A DNA stretch of 64,000 nucleotides from JAPWJZ01 sp041287865 (GCA_041287865.1 JBGGMV010000082.1:53797-117796), one strand, 5' to 3'. Counted from the stretch's first letter, positions 9,266-17,334 are shown. A program made the numbers and translations. Notes: generated from the letters alone by a model not told the origin.

Positions 9266-10006
9266 CTAGTCCAGAAACTTGCCGCCGAGGGCTTCTTTTA
9301 TGGCTTTATAGCCAATTTCCTGCACTTCGTTCTCGCCCATCTTGCCCAAAATAAACGGGCCGTATGACACGCGGATCAGGCGGTTCACTTTAAGGCCAAG
9401 ATATTCCAATACCTTACGGATCTCGCGGTTCTTGCCTTCCGTCAGGATCATTTCGATCCAGACGTTGTCGCCCTGCTCTTTTTCCAGCGTGGCGGTGATG
9501 CTGTTATATAAAATGCCGTCGATCTTGATGCCGTCTTTCAGCTTATCAAGCCGCGCCTGCGTGATCTCGCCAAAGGCACGCACACGGTATTTGCGCGTCC
9601 AGCCTGTCGCGGGCAGCTCCAGATGGCGGGCCAGTTCGCCGTTATTGGTGAGCAAAATCAGCCCTTCTGTCGTGAGGTCAAGGCGGCCTACCGACATCAC
9701 GCGCGGCAGGTCATCGGGCAGGTTTTCAAAAATGGTAGGCCGGCCCTTTTCATCGTGGTGGGTCGTCACCAGCCCCTTCGGCTTATGGTAACGCCAGAGG
9801 CGCGTCTGTTCCTTGCCGCCGACGCGCTGGTTGTCGACGTATATCTTGTCGCTATCCACTACGTTCTGCGCAGGACTTTTCAGAACCTTGCCATTGAGGG
9901 AGACGCGGCCCTCCAGGATAAGGCGTTCGGCGTCGCGGCGGGAGCAGACTCCGGCGCGGGACAGGTACTTGGCGATGCGTTCGCCCTTTTTTGCTTCTTC
10001 GGTCAT
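9266..10006 (-). CDS. rluB: 23S rRNA pseudouridine synthase, RluB/RsuA family
   Basis: From ATG 10006 the protein has 246 residues. Residues 8-60 form an S4 RNA-binding domain (ERIAKYLSRAGVCSRRDAERLI), and the catalytic core contains the RsuA/RluB signature GRLDLTTEGLILLTNNG with the active-site Asp. The enzyme isomerises a uridine in ribosomal RNA; RluB acts on 23S rRNA near the peptidyl-transferase centre, but RluE/RluF/RsuA specificity is hard to separate by eye. A longer upstream reading frame exists but runs antisense into tadA, so ATG 10006 is preferred. The gene is divergent from tadA with only 18 bp between the two start codons. Confidence 0.88.
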   Translation of the reverse strand: MTEEAKKGERIAKYLSRAGVCSRRDAERLILEGRVSLNGKVLKSPAQNVVDSDKIYVDNQRVGGKEQTRLWRYHKPKGLVTTHHDEKGRPTIFENLPDDLPRVMSVGRLDLTTEGLILLTNNGELARHLELPATGWTRKYRVRAFGEITQARLDKLKDGIKIDGILYNSITATLEKEQGDNVWIEMILTEGKNREIRKVLEYLGLKVNRLIRVSYGPFILGKMGENEVQEIGYKAIKEALGGKFLD

Positions 10007-10024
10007 TTCTGATACCTTAGGCGC

Positions 10025-10480
10025 ATGGACGCGCAAAATAAATACATGATTGAGGCTTTGGCCGAAGCAAAACGCGCCGCCGAGGCCGGCGAGGTACCGG
10101 TGGGCGCATTGCTGGTCGACGGCACCACCGGCGAAGTCGTGGCCCGCAGCGGCAACCGCACCGAACAGGACAAGGACGCCACCGCCCATGCGGAAATATT
10201 AGTTATCAAGCGCGGCGGGCAGGTTTTCGGCACGCCGCGGCTGGTGAATTGCGACCTTTACGTGACGCTGGAGCCCTGCCCGATGTGCGCCGCCGCGATA
10301 TCTCTCGCGCGTCTTCGCCGCGTGTACTACGGCGCCTATGATCCCAAAAGCGGCGGCGTCGACCATGGCCCCCGCGTCTTCACCCATCCCACCTGCCACC
10401 ATGTGCCGGAGCTCTATGGCGGCATGCATGAAGCCGAATGTGGCGCAATCCTGAAAGAATTCTTCAAGGATAAGAGATAG
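10025..10480 (+). CDS. tadA: tRNA-specific adenosine deaminase
   Basis: This 151-residue protein shows the full zinc cytidine-deaminase-like site: HAE at residues 55-57 (zinc His and proton-shuttling Glu) and PCPMC with Cys85 and Cys88. The length and the ANGNRT-like segment near residue 44 fit TadA rather than guanine deaminase. TadA converts A34 to inosine in tRNA-Arg(ACG), allowing decoding of CGU/CGC/CGA; a tRNA-Arg(ACG) gene is at 4402-4478. The leader is only 18 bp and no good Shine-Dalgarno is seen, only AGG four bases before the ATG, so the promoter must lie inside rluB. Confidence 0.93.
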   Translation: MDAQNKYMIEALAEAKRAAEAGEVPVGALLVDGTTGEVVARSGNRTEQDKDATAHAEILVIKRGGQVFGTPRLVNCDLYVTLEPCPMCAAAISLARLRRVYYGAYDPKSGGVDHGPRVFTHPTCHHVPELYGGMHEAECGAILKEFFKDKR

Positions 10481-10548
10481 TTAGCTGAGATTGACTCTTG
10501 CGTCGACACCTCCCATAATCCGGCCTTATTTCACATCTGGAGGATTTC

Positions 10549-10851
10549 ATGTCGCTCGGCGAGAAGAAGAAACATACCGGCGTTATTATCAGCGAGACCA
10601 TGGGCGGCACATCGAAATCCGCCGGCAGGGTCACGCACAAGCTGGATACCGGCGACGGATTCCCCCGCCCCCTGCGCCTGAAAGGCGGCAACGCGATGCA
10701 CGAGAAGTCGTTCGACGCTTTCGTCGGCAAGCGCGTAACGGTCGAAGGCATCGCGGGTTCCGGCGTGCCCTTTATCTTCATCGATAAAATCTCGGATATC
10801 ACCGTGCTCGGCCCTCCCGGCCGCCCGCGCGCGCCGAAACCGAAGCTTTAA
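10549..10851 (+). CDS. Small protein of unknown function
   Basis: The 100-residue product starts at ATG 10549, preceded by a good GGAGG. It begins with a Lys-rich segment (GEKKKH), has beta-strand-like stretches (KRVTVEGIAGSGVPFIFIDKISDITVLG) and ends in a Pro/Arg/Lys tail. There is no signal peptide or membrane segment. The strand pattern could be a small OB- or SH3-like barrel, but no family is recognised. It stands alone between tadA and a large palindrome. Confidence 0.55.
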   Translation: MSLGEKKKHTGVIISETMGGTSKSAGRVTHKLDTGDGFPRPLRLKGGNAMHEKSFDAFVGKRVTVEGIAGSGVPFIFIDKISDITVLGPPGRPRAPKPKL

Positions 10852-10861
10852 TCTTGCTTGC

Positions 10862-10935
10862 AACCCCGGCGAAGGCCGGGGTCTCAGGCCACCATAGACC
10901 TGCAACGACTTGAGACCCCGGCCTTCGCCGGGGTT
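10862..10935. repeat. Perfect 25-bp inverted repeat; each arm is itself a GAAG/CTTC-loop hairpin
   Basis: Bases 10862-10886 are the exact reverse complement of 10911-10935, separated by 24 nt. Each arm contains CCCCGGC-GAAG-GCCGGGG (or its complement), so the element can fold as two small hairpins or one large one. It is followed by TCGTTTTT, so it may also terminate transcription of the small gene at 10549. A second hairpin with the same GAAG loop is at 39645-39672, which suggests a dispersed REP-like family. Confidence 0.85.
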
Positions 10936-10969
10936 TCGTTTTTGTGGGTATTGATGTTAGTAATTGTAT

Positions 10970-12367
10970 ATGACGACTAAAGGCGATTCACTTTTCGACG
11001 ATGACGATCCCTTCGGCCTGCCGCCAGCGCCCGAAGTGAAAAGCAATGCGCCGCCGGAATATACGGTGAGCGAGCTCAGCCATAAACTGAAACGCACCAT
11101 CGAGGATGAATTTTCATTTGTCCGTGTGCGCGGTGAAATTTCAAAAGTCACCGTCGCAAAATCGGGCCACCTTTACACCGCGCTAAAAGACGCCGACGCC
11201 GTGCTGGACGCCATCTGCTGGAAAGGCACGATGTCCAAATTAGGGCTGAAACCCGAAGAGGGCATGGAGGTCGTCTGCACCGGCCGCCTGACCACCTACC
11301 CCGGCCGTTCCAACTACCAGCTCATTATCGAGACGATGGAGCTGGCGGGGCAAGGTGCGCTGCTCAAGATGCTGGAGGAGCGCAAAAAGAAACTCGCCGC
11401 CGAAGGATTGTTCGCCGCGGAGCGTAAAAAGAAAATTCCGTTTCTGCCCGATACCATCGGCGTGATCACCTCGCCCACCGGCGCGGTGATCCGCGACATC
11501 ATGCACCGATTGAACGAACGCTTCCCCCGCCGCGTGCTGCTCTGGCCTGTCGTGGTGCAGGGCGCGGGCGCGGCTGTTGCTGTTGCGAAAGCCATCGAAG
11601 GGTTTAACAGCATTCCCGAAGGCGACCCCTTGCGCCCCGATGTTCTGATCGTCGCGCGTGGCGGCGGTTCGCTGGAAGACCTGATGCCTTTCAACGACGA
11701 AATCGTCGTGCGGGCGGCGGCGGCGTCGAAAATTCCTTTAATTTCCGCTGTCGGCCATGAAACCGATACGACATTGATCGACTACGCCTCCGACCTGCGC
11801 GCGCCCACGCCCACCGCAGCGGCGGAAAAGGCCGTGCCGGTGCGCACCGAATTGCAGGCTGCGGTGATGGAGCGGCAGCAGCGCATGTTCGTCTCCGTCC
11901 AGCGCCTTGTGCAGCGGCATCAGTTGCATGTGCAGGGGCTTTCACGCGGGCTAGGCGACCCGAAACGCTTGCTGGAACATGCGCTGCAGAAGCTGGATAA
12001 CCTGTCGGGCAGGCTGGATGCAGGGCTTTACAACTGGCTGCAGCAAAAAAGCGCGCGCGTGAAGGAACTGGCCGCGAAGATATCGCCCCGCGCCCTGATG
12101 CAGAAAATCACCGACGCGCAGCGCCATACCGCGAACCTTGCCGAACGGCTTGTGAATACCGAGCACAAAATCCTGAAAGACCGCGCGCAGAAGCTGCAGA
12201 ACCTGTCATCCCTGCTGGAATCGCTGTCGTTCGAAAGAGTATTGGAGCGCGGCTATGCGGTTGTGTTCGACGGCAAGGGAAATATCGTTTCCTCATCGAA
12301 AACGAAGGAAACAGACCTGACCATCAGGTTCAAGGACGGCGAAACGCCGGTTACGGCGAAGAAGTAG
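10970..12367 (+). CDS. xseA: Exodeoxyribonuclease VII large subunit
   Basis: The protein (465 residues from ATG 10970) has an N-terminal OB-fold (about residues 20-120, beginning TVSELSHKLKRTIEDEF), then the exonuclease VII catalytic domain with the conserved DVLIVARGGGSLEDLMPFNDE and SAVGHETDTTLIDYASDLRAPTPTAAAE segments, then a coiled-coil region. With XseB it degrades single-stranded DNA from both ends in repair. No xseB is visible nearby. A TTG at 10964 would add two residues; neither start has a convincing Shine-Dalgarno. The 3' end overlaps the convergent membrane-protein gene by 17 bp. Confidence 0.93.
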   Translation: MTTKGDSLFDDDDPFGLPPAPEVKSNAPPEYTVSELSHKLKRTIEDEFSFVRVRGEISKVTVAKSGHLYTALKDADAVLDAICWKGTMSKLGLKPEEGMEVVCTGRLTTYPGRSNYQLIIETMELAGQGALLKMLEERKKKLAAEGLFAAERKKKIPFLPDTIGVITSPTGAVIRDIMHRLNERFPRRVLLWPVVVQGAGAAVAVAKAIEGFNSIPEGDPLRPDVLIVARGGGSLEDLMPFNDEIVVRAAAASKIPLISAVGHETDTTLIDYASDLRAPTPTAAAEKAVPVRTELQAAVMERQQRMFVSVQRLVQRHQLHVQGLSRGLGDPKRLLEHALQKLDNLSGRLDAGLYNWLQQKSARVKELAAKISPRALMQKITDAQRHTANLAERLVNTEHKILKDRAQKLQNLSSLLESLSFERVLERGYAVVFDGKGNIVSSSKTKETDLTIRFKDGETPVTAKK

Positions 12368-12971
12368 TATCCGGCTTTTTCTCTTCGGGCTTCTTGCCGA
12401 ATTTTTCGCACAGCAGCTGTATCCCCGCCATCAGCATCATCAGCGCCCAGATGACGAAGAATTTATGCCATGCATTGGTGATCGGCGTCTGCATCGTGGC
12501 CATCTGCACGTTAATCAACCCGTAAATCACGCCCGCCAGCGCCATCTGCAGCACCAGCCCCGTAAAGAACACGTTGCCGCGATCCTTCGACGCCAGTATC
12601 GCCCAGGGCGCCACGCCCGCGCAGACGCCATAGCCGATAGCAAAGGGCCATTTCAGGCCCACCACAAACAAAAACCCGATCGTGGCATAGGCCGCCATCA
12701 GGGTGATCAGGTAAACACCGCTCAAGACCAGCAACACGCGCTCGGCCTTTTTATTGGTCTTGGAGAACATCACCGAGAAACCGGCAAACAGGGCGGAGGG
12801 CAGCATCAGGATGGGAAAGATGATCGGCGACATCAGCAGGCCAACCACGGCGGGCCAGACAGGCCCCATCTCGCCGTTCCAGACCATCGTGCCGCCGATA
12901 AAGAACATGCCGATGCAGCTGATGTAAATCAGCGGCGTCAGCGTTTTCTGGATGAAGGTCGTGACGGTCAA
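12351..12971 (-). CDS. Multi-span membrane protein of unknown function
   Basis: The 206-residue product has about six hydrophobic segments (for example IYISCIGMFFIGGTMVW, WPAVVGLLMSPIIFPILML, VLLVLSGVYLITLMAAY) and a charged Lys/Glu-rich C-terminal tail. The start is a TTG at 12971 with AGGGG about 10 nt upstream; no ATG occurs until residue 22. No family recognised. It is convergent with and overlaps xseA. Confidence 0.6.
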   Translation of the reverse strand: MTVTTFIQKTLTPLIYISCIGMFFIGGTMVWNGEMGPVWPAVVGLLMSPIIFPILMLPSALFAGFSVMFSKTNKKAERVLLVLSGVYLITLMAAYATIGFLFVVGLKWPFAIGYGVCAGVAPWAILASKDRGNVFFTGLVLQMALAGVIYGLINVQMATMQTPITNAWHKFFVIWALMMLMAGIQLLCEKFGKKPEEKKPDTTSSP

Positions 12972-13031
12972 AATGAAAGTACCCCTGTTTGCACAAGGGT
13001 ACTATCAAGCCGCTATATAAGGCAATCGGCC

Positions 13032-13502
13032 TTAGAACGGGATTTCGTCGTCCATATTGCCCTTGCCGGAAGCGGCGAAGGAGCCGCCGGAGGACTGCTG
13101 CGACGGCGCTTCGTCCGAGCCGTAGTCATTGGCCGCGGGCGCGCCCGAGCCTTTGCTGTCCAGCATCGTGATCTCGCCGCGGAAGGGGCGGAGGACGACT
13201 TCGGTCGTGTATTTTTCCGCGCCGTCTTTGTCCGTCCATTTGCGGGTTTCAAGCTGGCCCTCGATGTAAACTTTCGAGCCTTTCTTGATGTATTTTTCGA
13301 CGATGCCGACGAGGTTTTCGTTGAGCACGGAGATGCGGTGCCATTCGGTGCGCTCTTTCTTCTCGCCCGAGGCCTTGTCTTTCCAGCTTTCCGACGTCGC
13401 GATGGAGAAGCTGGCGACGCGGCCGCCGTTGGCGAAGGAACGGATTTCGGGATCCTTGCCGAGGTTGCCGACCAGAATGACTTTGTTAACGCTGCCTGCC
13501 AC
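13032..13502 (-). CDS. ssb: Single-stranded DNA-binding protein
   Basis: The 156-residue protein opens with NKVILVGNLGKDPEIR, the conserved first strand of the bacterial SSB OB-fold, continues with TEWHRISV and VYIEGQLETRKW, and has a Gly/Ser-rich linker and the acidic tip DDEIPF that recruits repair and replication partners. It starts at GTG 13502, seven bases after AAGGG. Unlike many alphaproteobacteria it is not beside uvrA here (23.9 kb), and I see no GTTC-N7-GTTC operator in front of it. Confidence 0.96.
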   Translation of the reverse strand: MAGSVNKVILVGNLGKDPEIRSFANGGRVASFSIATSESWKDKASGEKKERTEWHRISVLNENLVGIVEKYIKKGSKVYIEGQLETRKWTDKDGAEKYTTEVVLRPFRGEITMLDSKGSGAPAANDYGSDEAPSQQSSGGSFAASGKGNMDDEIPF

Positions 13503-13700
13503 GATTTAACCCTTTCAAATTCCTGAACATGATGGCCCCGGCCAAAAGCACTAGGCGAATCCCCTCTTCTGGAATACGATAAACGCCAACCAGAAGAGAC
13601 AAGAATCCCTTGCTCCGCGCGAAGCCTTGAATGGGCTTATGTTTAACATGGCTCTTGCGCGCTGACAAGGTACGAAAACAGAACAAAGGAAGCAAAACGC

Positions 13701-14300
13701 ATGCGCGCGTGGCAGAGAATGTTGAGTGGCAGACGCCTTGATTTGATTAATCCTTCCGCCATGGATATCGAGATCGAGGACATCGCCCACGGACTTTCCA
13801 GAGTCGCCAGATGGAACGGCCAGACCACCGGCGACCATGCTTTTTCGGTCGCCCAGCACTCCGTTATCGTCGAGAGAATCGCCGATACGCTGGAGCCCGG
13901 AGCAGACCGCAAATGGCTGCTGGCCGCGCTGCTGCATGACGCGTCGGAATACGTCGTCGGCGACATGATCTCGCCGTTCAAGGACGCGCTCGGCGTCGAT
14001 TACCGCGCCTTTGAAGATAAATTGATGCAGGCCGTGCACGTTAGATTTGGCCTGCCCGCCATCATCACGCCGCAGCTGAAAAAATTCATCAAGCGCGCGG
14101 ATAAAATCTCGGCCTATTTAGAGGCCACGCAGATCGCGGGCTTCGGCCATCGTGAATCGCAGGAATTCTTCGGCCCGCCCCCCGTCGCCGTGCGCGGCTG
14201 GGAGATCAAGCCCGTGGCGCCTAACGAGGCGAAGCGCATGTATATCGCCAGATTCCATGAATTGTTCGCAGAAGAAGAACTGGTCGCGGCGGCTGAATAA
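13701..14300 (+). CDS. HD-domain phosphohydrolase, YfbR-like
   Basis: The 199-residue protein carries the HD arrangement: His53 in SVAQHS, His79-Asp80 in LLHDASEY, and a distal Asp in KRADKIS. The order and length fit the YfbR-type 5'-deoxynucleotidase family, which releases phosphate from dNMPs in the cytoplasm; activity on other phosphoesters is possible. The start at ATG 13701 follows AAAGGAAG. The 198 bp upstream (13503-13700), shared with divergent ssb, should contain both promoters, but no strong boxes are recognised. Confidence 0.8.
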   Translation: MRAWQRMLSGRRLDLINPSAMDIEIEDIAHGLSRVARWNGQTTGDHAFSVAQHSVIVERIADTLEPGADRKWLLAALLHDASEYVVGDMISPFKDALGVDYRAFEDKLMQAVHVRFGLPAIITPQLKKFIKRADKISAYLEATQIAGFGHRESQEFFGPPPVAVRGWEIKPVAPNEAKRMYIARFHELFAEEELVAAAE

Positions 14301-14357
14301 CCGGAACCGGCTATTATTCCCATTCGTTTGATTCCTCAACCAGAGGAGTAACACGCC

Positions 14358-14807
14358 ATGCCGAAATCATCCGCCGTGCCGAAAGGCTATCATACCGTCA
14401 CAACCTTTTTGGGCGTACAGGACGCGCTGGGGGCCATCGACTTCGCCCGCAAGGCACTGGATGCGAAACTGGTGGAAAAACACCTGATGGACAATGGCAA
14501 GCTGATGCACGGCGAGATCGTGATCGGCGACACCCGCCTGATGCTGGTCGAGGCCATGGGCAAGAAAGACGCCATGCCCGCGATGCTATATATGTATGTG
14601 CCCGATTGCGACGCGACCTATAAGAAAGCAGTCAAGGCCGGTGCGAAATCGTTCAGGAAACCCGAAGACCAGTTCTACGGCGACCGCGCCGCCGCCGTGC
14701 GCGACAAGAGCGGCAATCTCTGGTGGTTCGCCACAACGCTTAAAAAACCCGACGCCGGCCAGCGCAAGAAAGCGGTCGAGGATTACAAGAAGCAAAAACG
14801 GAAATAA
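14358..14807 (+). CDS. VOC-superfamily (glyoxalase/PhnB-like) protein
   Basis: The 149-residue protein has the two-module beta-alpha-beta-beta-beta layout of the VOC superfamily in its PhnB-like branch: YHTVTTFLGVQDALGAIDFARKAL at the start, HGEIVIGDTRLMLVE in the middle and FYGDRAAAVRDKSGNLWWFAT near the end. Substrates of this branch are mostly unknown. AGAGGAG lies upstream of ATG 14358. The Lys-rich tail (last 20 residues) extends beyond the usual domain. Confidence 0.82.
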   Translation: MPKSSAVPKGYHTVTTFLGVQDALGAIDFARKALDAKLVEKHLMDNGKLMHGEIVIGDTRLMLVEAMGKKDAMPAMLYMYVPDCDATYKKAVKAGAKSFRKPEDQFYGDRAAAVRDKSGNLWWFATTLKKPDAGQRKKAVEDYKKQKRK

Positions 14808-14822
14808 GCAAGAACCCGCAGC

Positions 14823-16118
14823 TTAAGCGTGCGCGCCGGTGGTTTGCTGGCGGCTGCGCGCATTGCGCGTTGCGGGTGCTGCGGGCTGGTCGGCTTTCGC
14901 CACAAGGCCCTGGCCATCGGCCATTTCGGCGAGGTCGGTTGCGAAAAGATGCAGCTTGTTGCCGTGCCTGGCGCGCGTGCGTTCCAGCCATCTTTCGGCT
15001 TCCATCTTGCGCACGCCCACGCCGCCGCAGCTTTCGGCGATCATCAGCTTGCCGGTCTTGGAATCTTTGTACACGGCGACCACATGGTCGATGTCGCGCT
15101 TGCGGCCGCGGTCCCAGCTCTTGCGGCCGGTGTCGAGGCCGATGAGCATGCCGGGTTTCAGCGTATCCACCTGCACGTCGTTGTCGCGAAGCATGGTGCC
15201 GGTGGCGCGGAAGACCGCGTCGATCTGGCTTTCCGAAGTGCCGCCGAGGGCGGTAGGCGATGCGCGGCGGCCACGGGCGGTTTCGAGGTCGTTATATCCT
15301 CTGCGCGCGGCATTGTGAACGAAACCGCTGCAATCAATCCGTGAAGATCCGCTGCGGTCGCCGAAGCCGTATTTCACGCCACGGCGGATGCAATCGTTAG
15401 CATAAGCCTCGATGCCCGCGCTGAGGCGGTCGCGGATGGTCGATTCAGCGCCAAGATCCACGGGCGCTTTCGAGGGCGCGGTGTCGGGCGTGGCGAAGCG
15501 GCTGTGGAAACGGTCGTAGTTGAAATTCTGGATCGGGCGCGCGCCGATGTCGTCGGCCAGTTCGACGAGGTCGCCTGCGTAAAGCTTCTTGTCGTAGACC
15601 TTCGCGGCCTCCAGCAGTTCGGAGACGGGGCGGGTGAAAATCTTGCCGTCTTCGCCGGTTTCGGCGAAGACCAGCTGTTTCGTTTTCGGGTCGCGGATTA
15701 CGACGCCGGTGCGCTGCACGTCGTCGATGCCCGTACCGGGCTGGTTGTTGGCGGTGATGCCGATGACCATGCCTTCGCGGATGGTCGACATATTAACGTC
15801 ATCGCCAGAGAGCAGCGGATGGCCCGCGCGGTCTTCCATCGCCTGCATCTGTTCGGCGGCGGTGCGGCCCATGAAGATCTTGGGGACGGCATAAAATGCG
15901 GTGCCGCTGTCGGCGGTCAGGCCGGTGAAGGCGTGGTCGGTGACGGCATAGGCAAACCCGGCGCCCTTGCCGCTCTTGCCCTTGACGATTTCATGGCGCA
16001 GGCCTTCGTTGATGCGCTTGCGGAGTTCCTCCTGACGCTGTTCGCGGGCGGCCTGCTCTGCCTGTTCTTCTGCGGAGAGCTGCGGTTCGCCCTGCGTATA
16101 GAAGAGACTGTATGCCAT
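14823..16118 (-). CDS. NlpC/P60-type cysteine peptidase with a degenerate duplicated half
   Basis: This 431-residue protein has a clear NlpC/P60 site in its C-terminal half: DCSGFV with Cys263, then DHVVAV with His345, then an AES segment near 362. The N-terminal half repeats part of the same fold: TIREGMVIGI (about 112-121) and RTGVVIRDPKTKQLVFAETG (136-155) match TLKPGMLIGL (319-328) and DHVVAVYKDSKTGKLMIAES (344-363), but the catalytic His position is Thr and no matching Cys is seen. Family members cleave peptidoglycan stem peptides or other gamma-D-glutamyl bonds. There is no obvious signal peptide; the N-terminus is Glu/Gln/Arg-rich and helical, so it may act in the cytoplasm or leave by a non-Sec route. 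Confidence 0.75.
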   Translation of the reverse strand: MAYSLFYTQGEPQLSAEEQAEQAAREQRQEELRKRINEGLRHEIVKGKSGKGAGFAYAVTDHAFTGLTADSGTAFYAVPKIFMGRTAAEQMQAMEDRAGHPLLSGDDVNMSTIREGMVIGITANNQPGTGIDDVQRTGVVIRDPKTKQLVFAETGEDGKIFTRPVSELLEAAKVYDKKLYAGDLVELADDIGARPIQNFNYDRFHSRFATPDTAPSKAPVDLGAESTIRDRLSAGIEAYANDCIRRGVKYGFGDRSGSSRIDCSGFVHNAARRGYNDLETARGRRASPTALGGTSESQIDAVFRATGTMLRDNDVQVDTLKPGMLIGLDTGRKSWDRGRKRDIDHVVAVYKDSKTGKLMIAESCGGVGVRKMEAERWLERTRARHGNKLHLFATDLAEMADGQGLVAKADQPAAPATRNARSRQQTTGAHA

Positions 16119-16339
16119 GGAAGACCCCCTTAACCTCTTATTAAACCCTATGAATAATTCTATAACGATTTGGCAGGTCCGGCAAATTTACGGAAAGCAA
16201 TTCCCCTCAAGCCACTAGAATTAAAGCGAATTACACCGCCGCCGTTTCCCGCAAGAAAACCCGCCGCGCAAAGAATTCCGTTAAGCGCTGTTTTTTAAAA
16301 CATCACCGGCGCATTTCCGGCGACTCAGGCGATGCGATT

Positions 16340-16421
16340 GATTTTGCTGGGTTAGTCTCCCGCTACCACAGGCGCGGAGACTCGGGACGCCCATAGCTGT
16401 GAACACCTGTCCGCCAAAATC
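16340..16421. ncRNA. Candidate structured RNA: three-way junction (strand uncertain)
   Basis: Within the 438-bp gap between divergent peptidase genes, three stems are compatible: GATTTTG (16340-16346) with CAAAATC (16415-16421), AGTCTCC (16354-16360) with GGAGACT (16376-16382), and GGAC (16385-16388) with GTCC (16409-16412). Together they make a closed three-way junction on either strand. The minus-strand reading GTGTTCACAGCT is loosely reminiscent of 6S RNA, but I cannot assign a family. The rest of the gap (16119-16339, 16422-16557) shows no gene. Confidence 0.4.
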
Positions 16422-16485
16422 ACGCTTCCTGCAAACCTCTGTAATACAAAGCGAATTTTTTGCGTAGCGCGCGAAGTTAATCACT

Positions 16486-16519
16486 CGTTAAGCATTCGTT
16501 AGTATTTTCGTAATACAAT
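16486..16519 (+). promoter_or_regulatory. Helically phased CGTTA repeats and TACAAT box before the M15 gene
   Basis: CGTTA occurs at 16486 and 16497 and CGTAA at 16509, spaced 11 and 12 bp, and a -10-like TACAAT lies at 16514-16519, about 40 bp before ATG 16558. No good -35 is present, which would fit an activator-dependent promoter. This is inference from spacing only. Confidence 0.3.
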
Positions 16520-16557
16520 TGAAGCATCGCATAGTATGGGCAAAGGGGTTTGTAGCG

Positions 16558-17334
16558 ATGGGGCAGGACAATATCGTTTCTCAATTTGTCGATTACGTGT
16601 CGAGCTTCTGGTCGAAGCCCGAACCGAAACCTGCCGCGAAACCAGCTCCGCGCGCCGCAACGCCGCCGCGCCCGCGCTATGAAACGCCGAATGCCGTGCC
16701 GCGCGACGTCATGCACCGCTGGCTCGAAGGCGCCGGCTTCAACGCGGCCTCCGTCGACCGCCTGATGGAGGTCAACCCGCGCCTTGCGCTGATGGCGATC
16801 GAGGCGAAGGAAGCTTTCGACGCAGATCCCGCCAACGATATTAAAGACAGGCAGGGCCGCGTGATCGGCCATAAAACCTTCCAGATTCAACCGAACGGCG
16901 GTTTCCGCACCGTGCGCGACCAGCAGGGCCCGACCTCGGCCGGCAATTCGCAGGCCAGCGCGTCGCGCTTCCAGTCGCATCACCAGCACGGGCAGGCGCT
17001 CGACTTCTGGATCTATAATAAGGTCAACGGCGTCGAAACGATGACGCAGGACACCGCAGCCGAACATCCCTATTACGAACGCGCCGCCGATAAATTCGCG
17101 GCCTCGCGTTTCGCCCGCCCCCAGAACATCACGCGCGACGAAATGCGCATCGAGCTCAACGGCTCGCCCGACTGGGGACATATCGAACTGCCCGAACGCG
17201 TGCGCGGCGAATGGACCCGCAACCCGCGCACGGGACAAGTCTCCGTCGTCGGCCGCGTCGTGCCCGAAACCGGCATCGACCCCGACCTCCACCGCCGCCC
17301 CGGCCCGACATATTCGCTGCAGAAGCCGAGCTAG
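16558..17334 (+). CDS. M15-family peptidase (D-Ala-D-Ala carboxypeptidase / endolysin-like)
   Basis: From ATG 16558 (AAGGGG nine bases upstream) the protein has 258 residues. The zinc motif SxHxxGxAxD is complete (Ser140, His142, Gly145, Ala147, Asp149), and the second motif DWGHIE supplies His208 and Glu210, so His142, Asp149 and His208 should bind zinc. This arrangement belongs to the M15 family, which cuts L-Ala-D-Glu or D-Ala-D-Ala bonds in peptidoglycan. The N-terminus has a Pro/Ala/Lys-rich linker (residues 20-45) and no classical signal peptide. A TTG at 16519 would add 13 residues. It is divergent from the NlpC/P60 gene. Confidence 0.82.
   Translation: MGQDNIVSQFVDYVSSFWSKPEPKPAAKPAPRAATPPRPRYETPNAVPRDVMHRWLEGAGFNAASVDRLMEVNPRLALMAIEAKEAFDADPANDIKDRQGRVIGHKTFQIQPNGGFRTVRDQQGPTSAGNSQASASRFQSHHQHGQALDFWIYNKVNGVETMTQDTAAEHPYYERAADKFAASRFARPQNITRDEMRIELNGSPDWGHIELPERVRGEWTRNPRTGQVSVVGRVVPETGIDPDLHRRPGPTYSLQKPS

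Noticed and set aside
12465..13526. 353-codon plus-strand frame antisense to the membrane gene and ssb
   Set aside because: Covers a clear ssb on the other strand; no coding signals of its own.
13486..13695. 69-codon minus-strand frame upstream of ssb
   Set aside because: Overlaps the ssb start region, lacks a ribosome-binding site and shows no motif.
16340..16421. Assignment of the structured segment as 6S RNA
   Set aside because: Only a short likeness (GTGTTCACAGCT on the minus strand); the long closing stem and central bubble of 6S are not evident.
16281..16484. 67-codon minus-strand frame in the gap between peptidase genes
   Set aside because: No Shine-Dalgarno, composition unlike neighbours, and it covers the candidate structured RNA.
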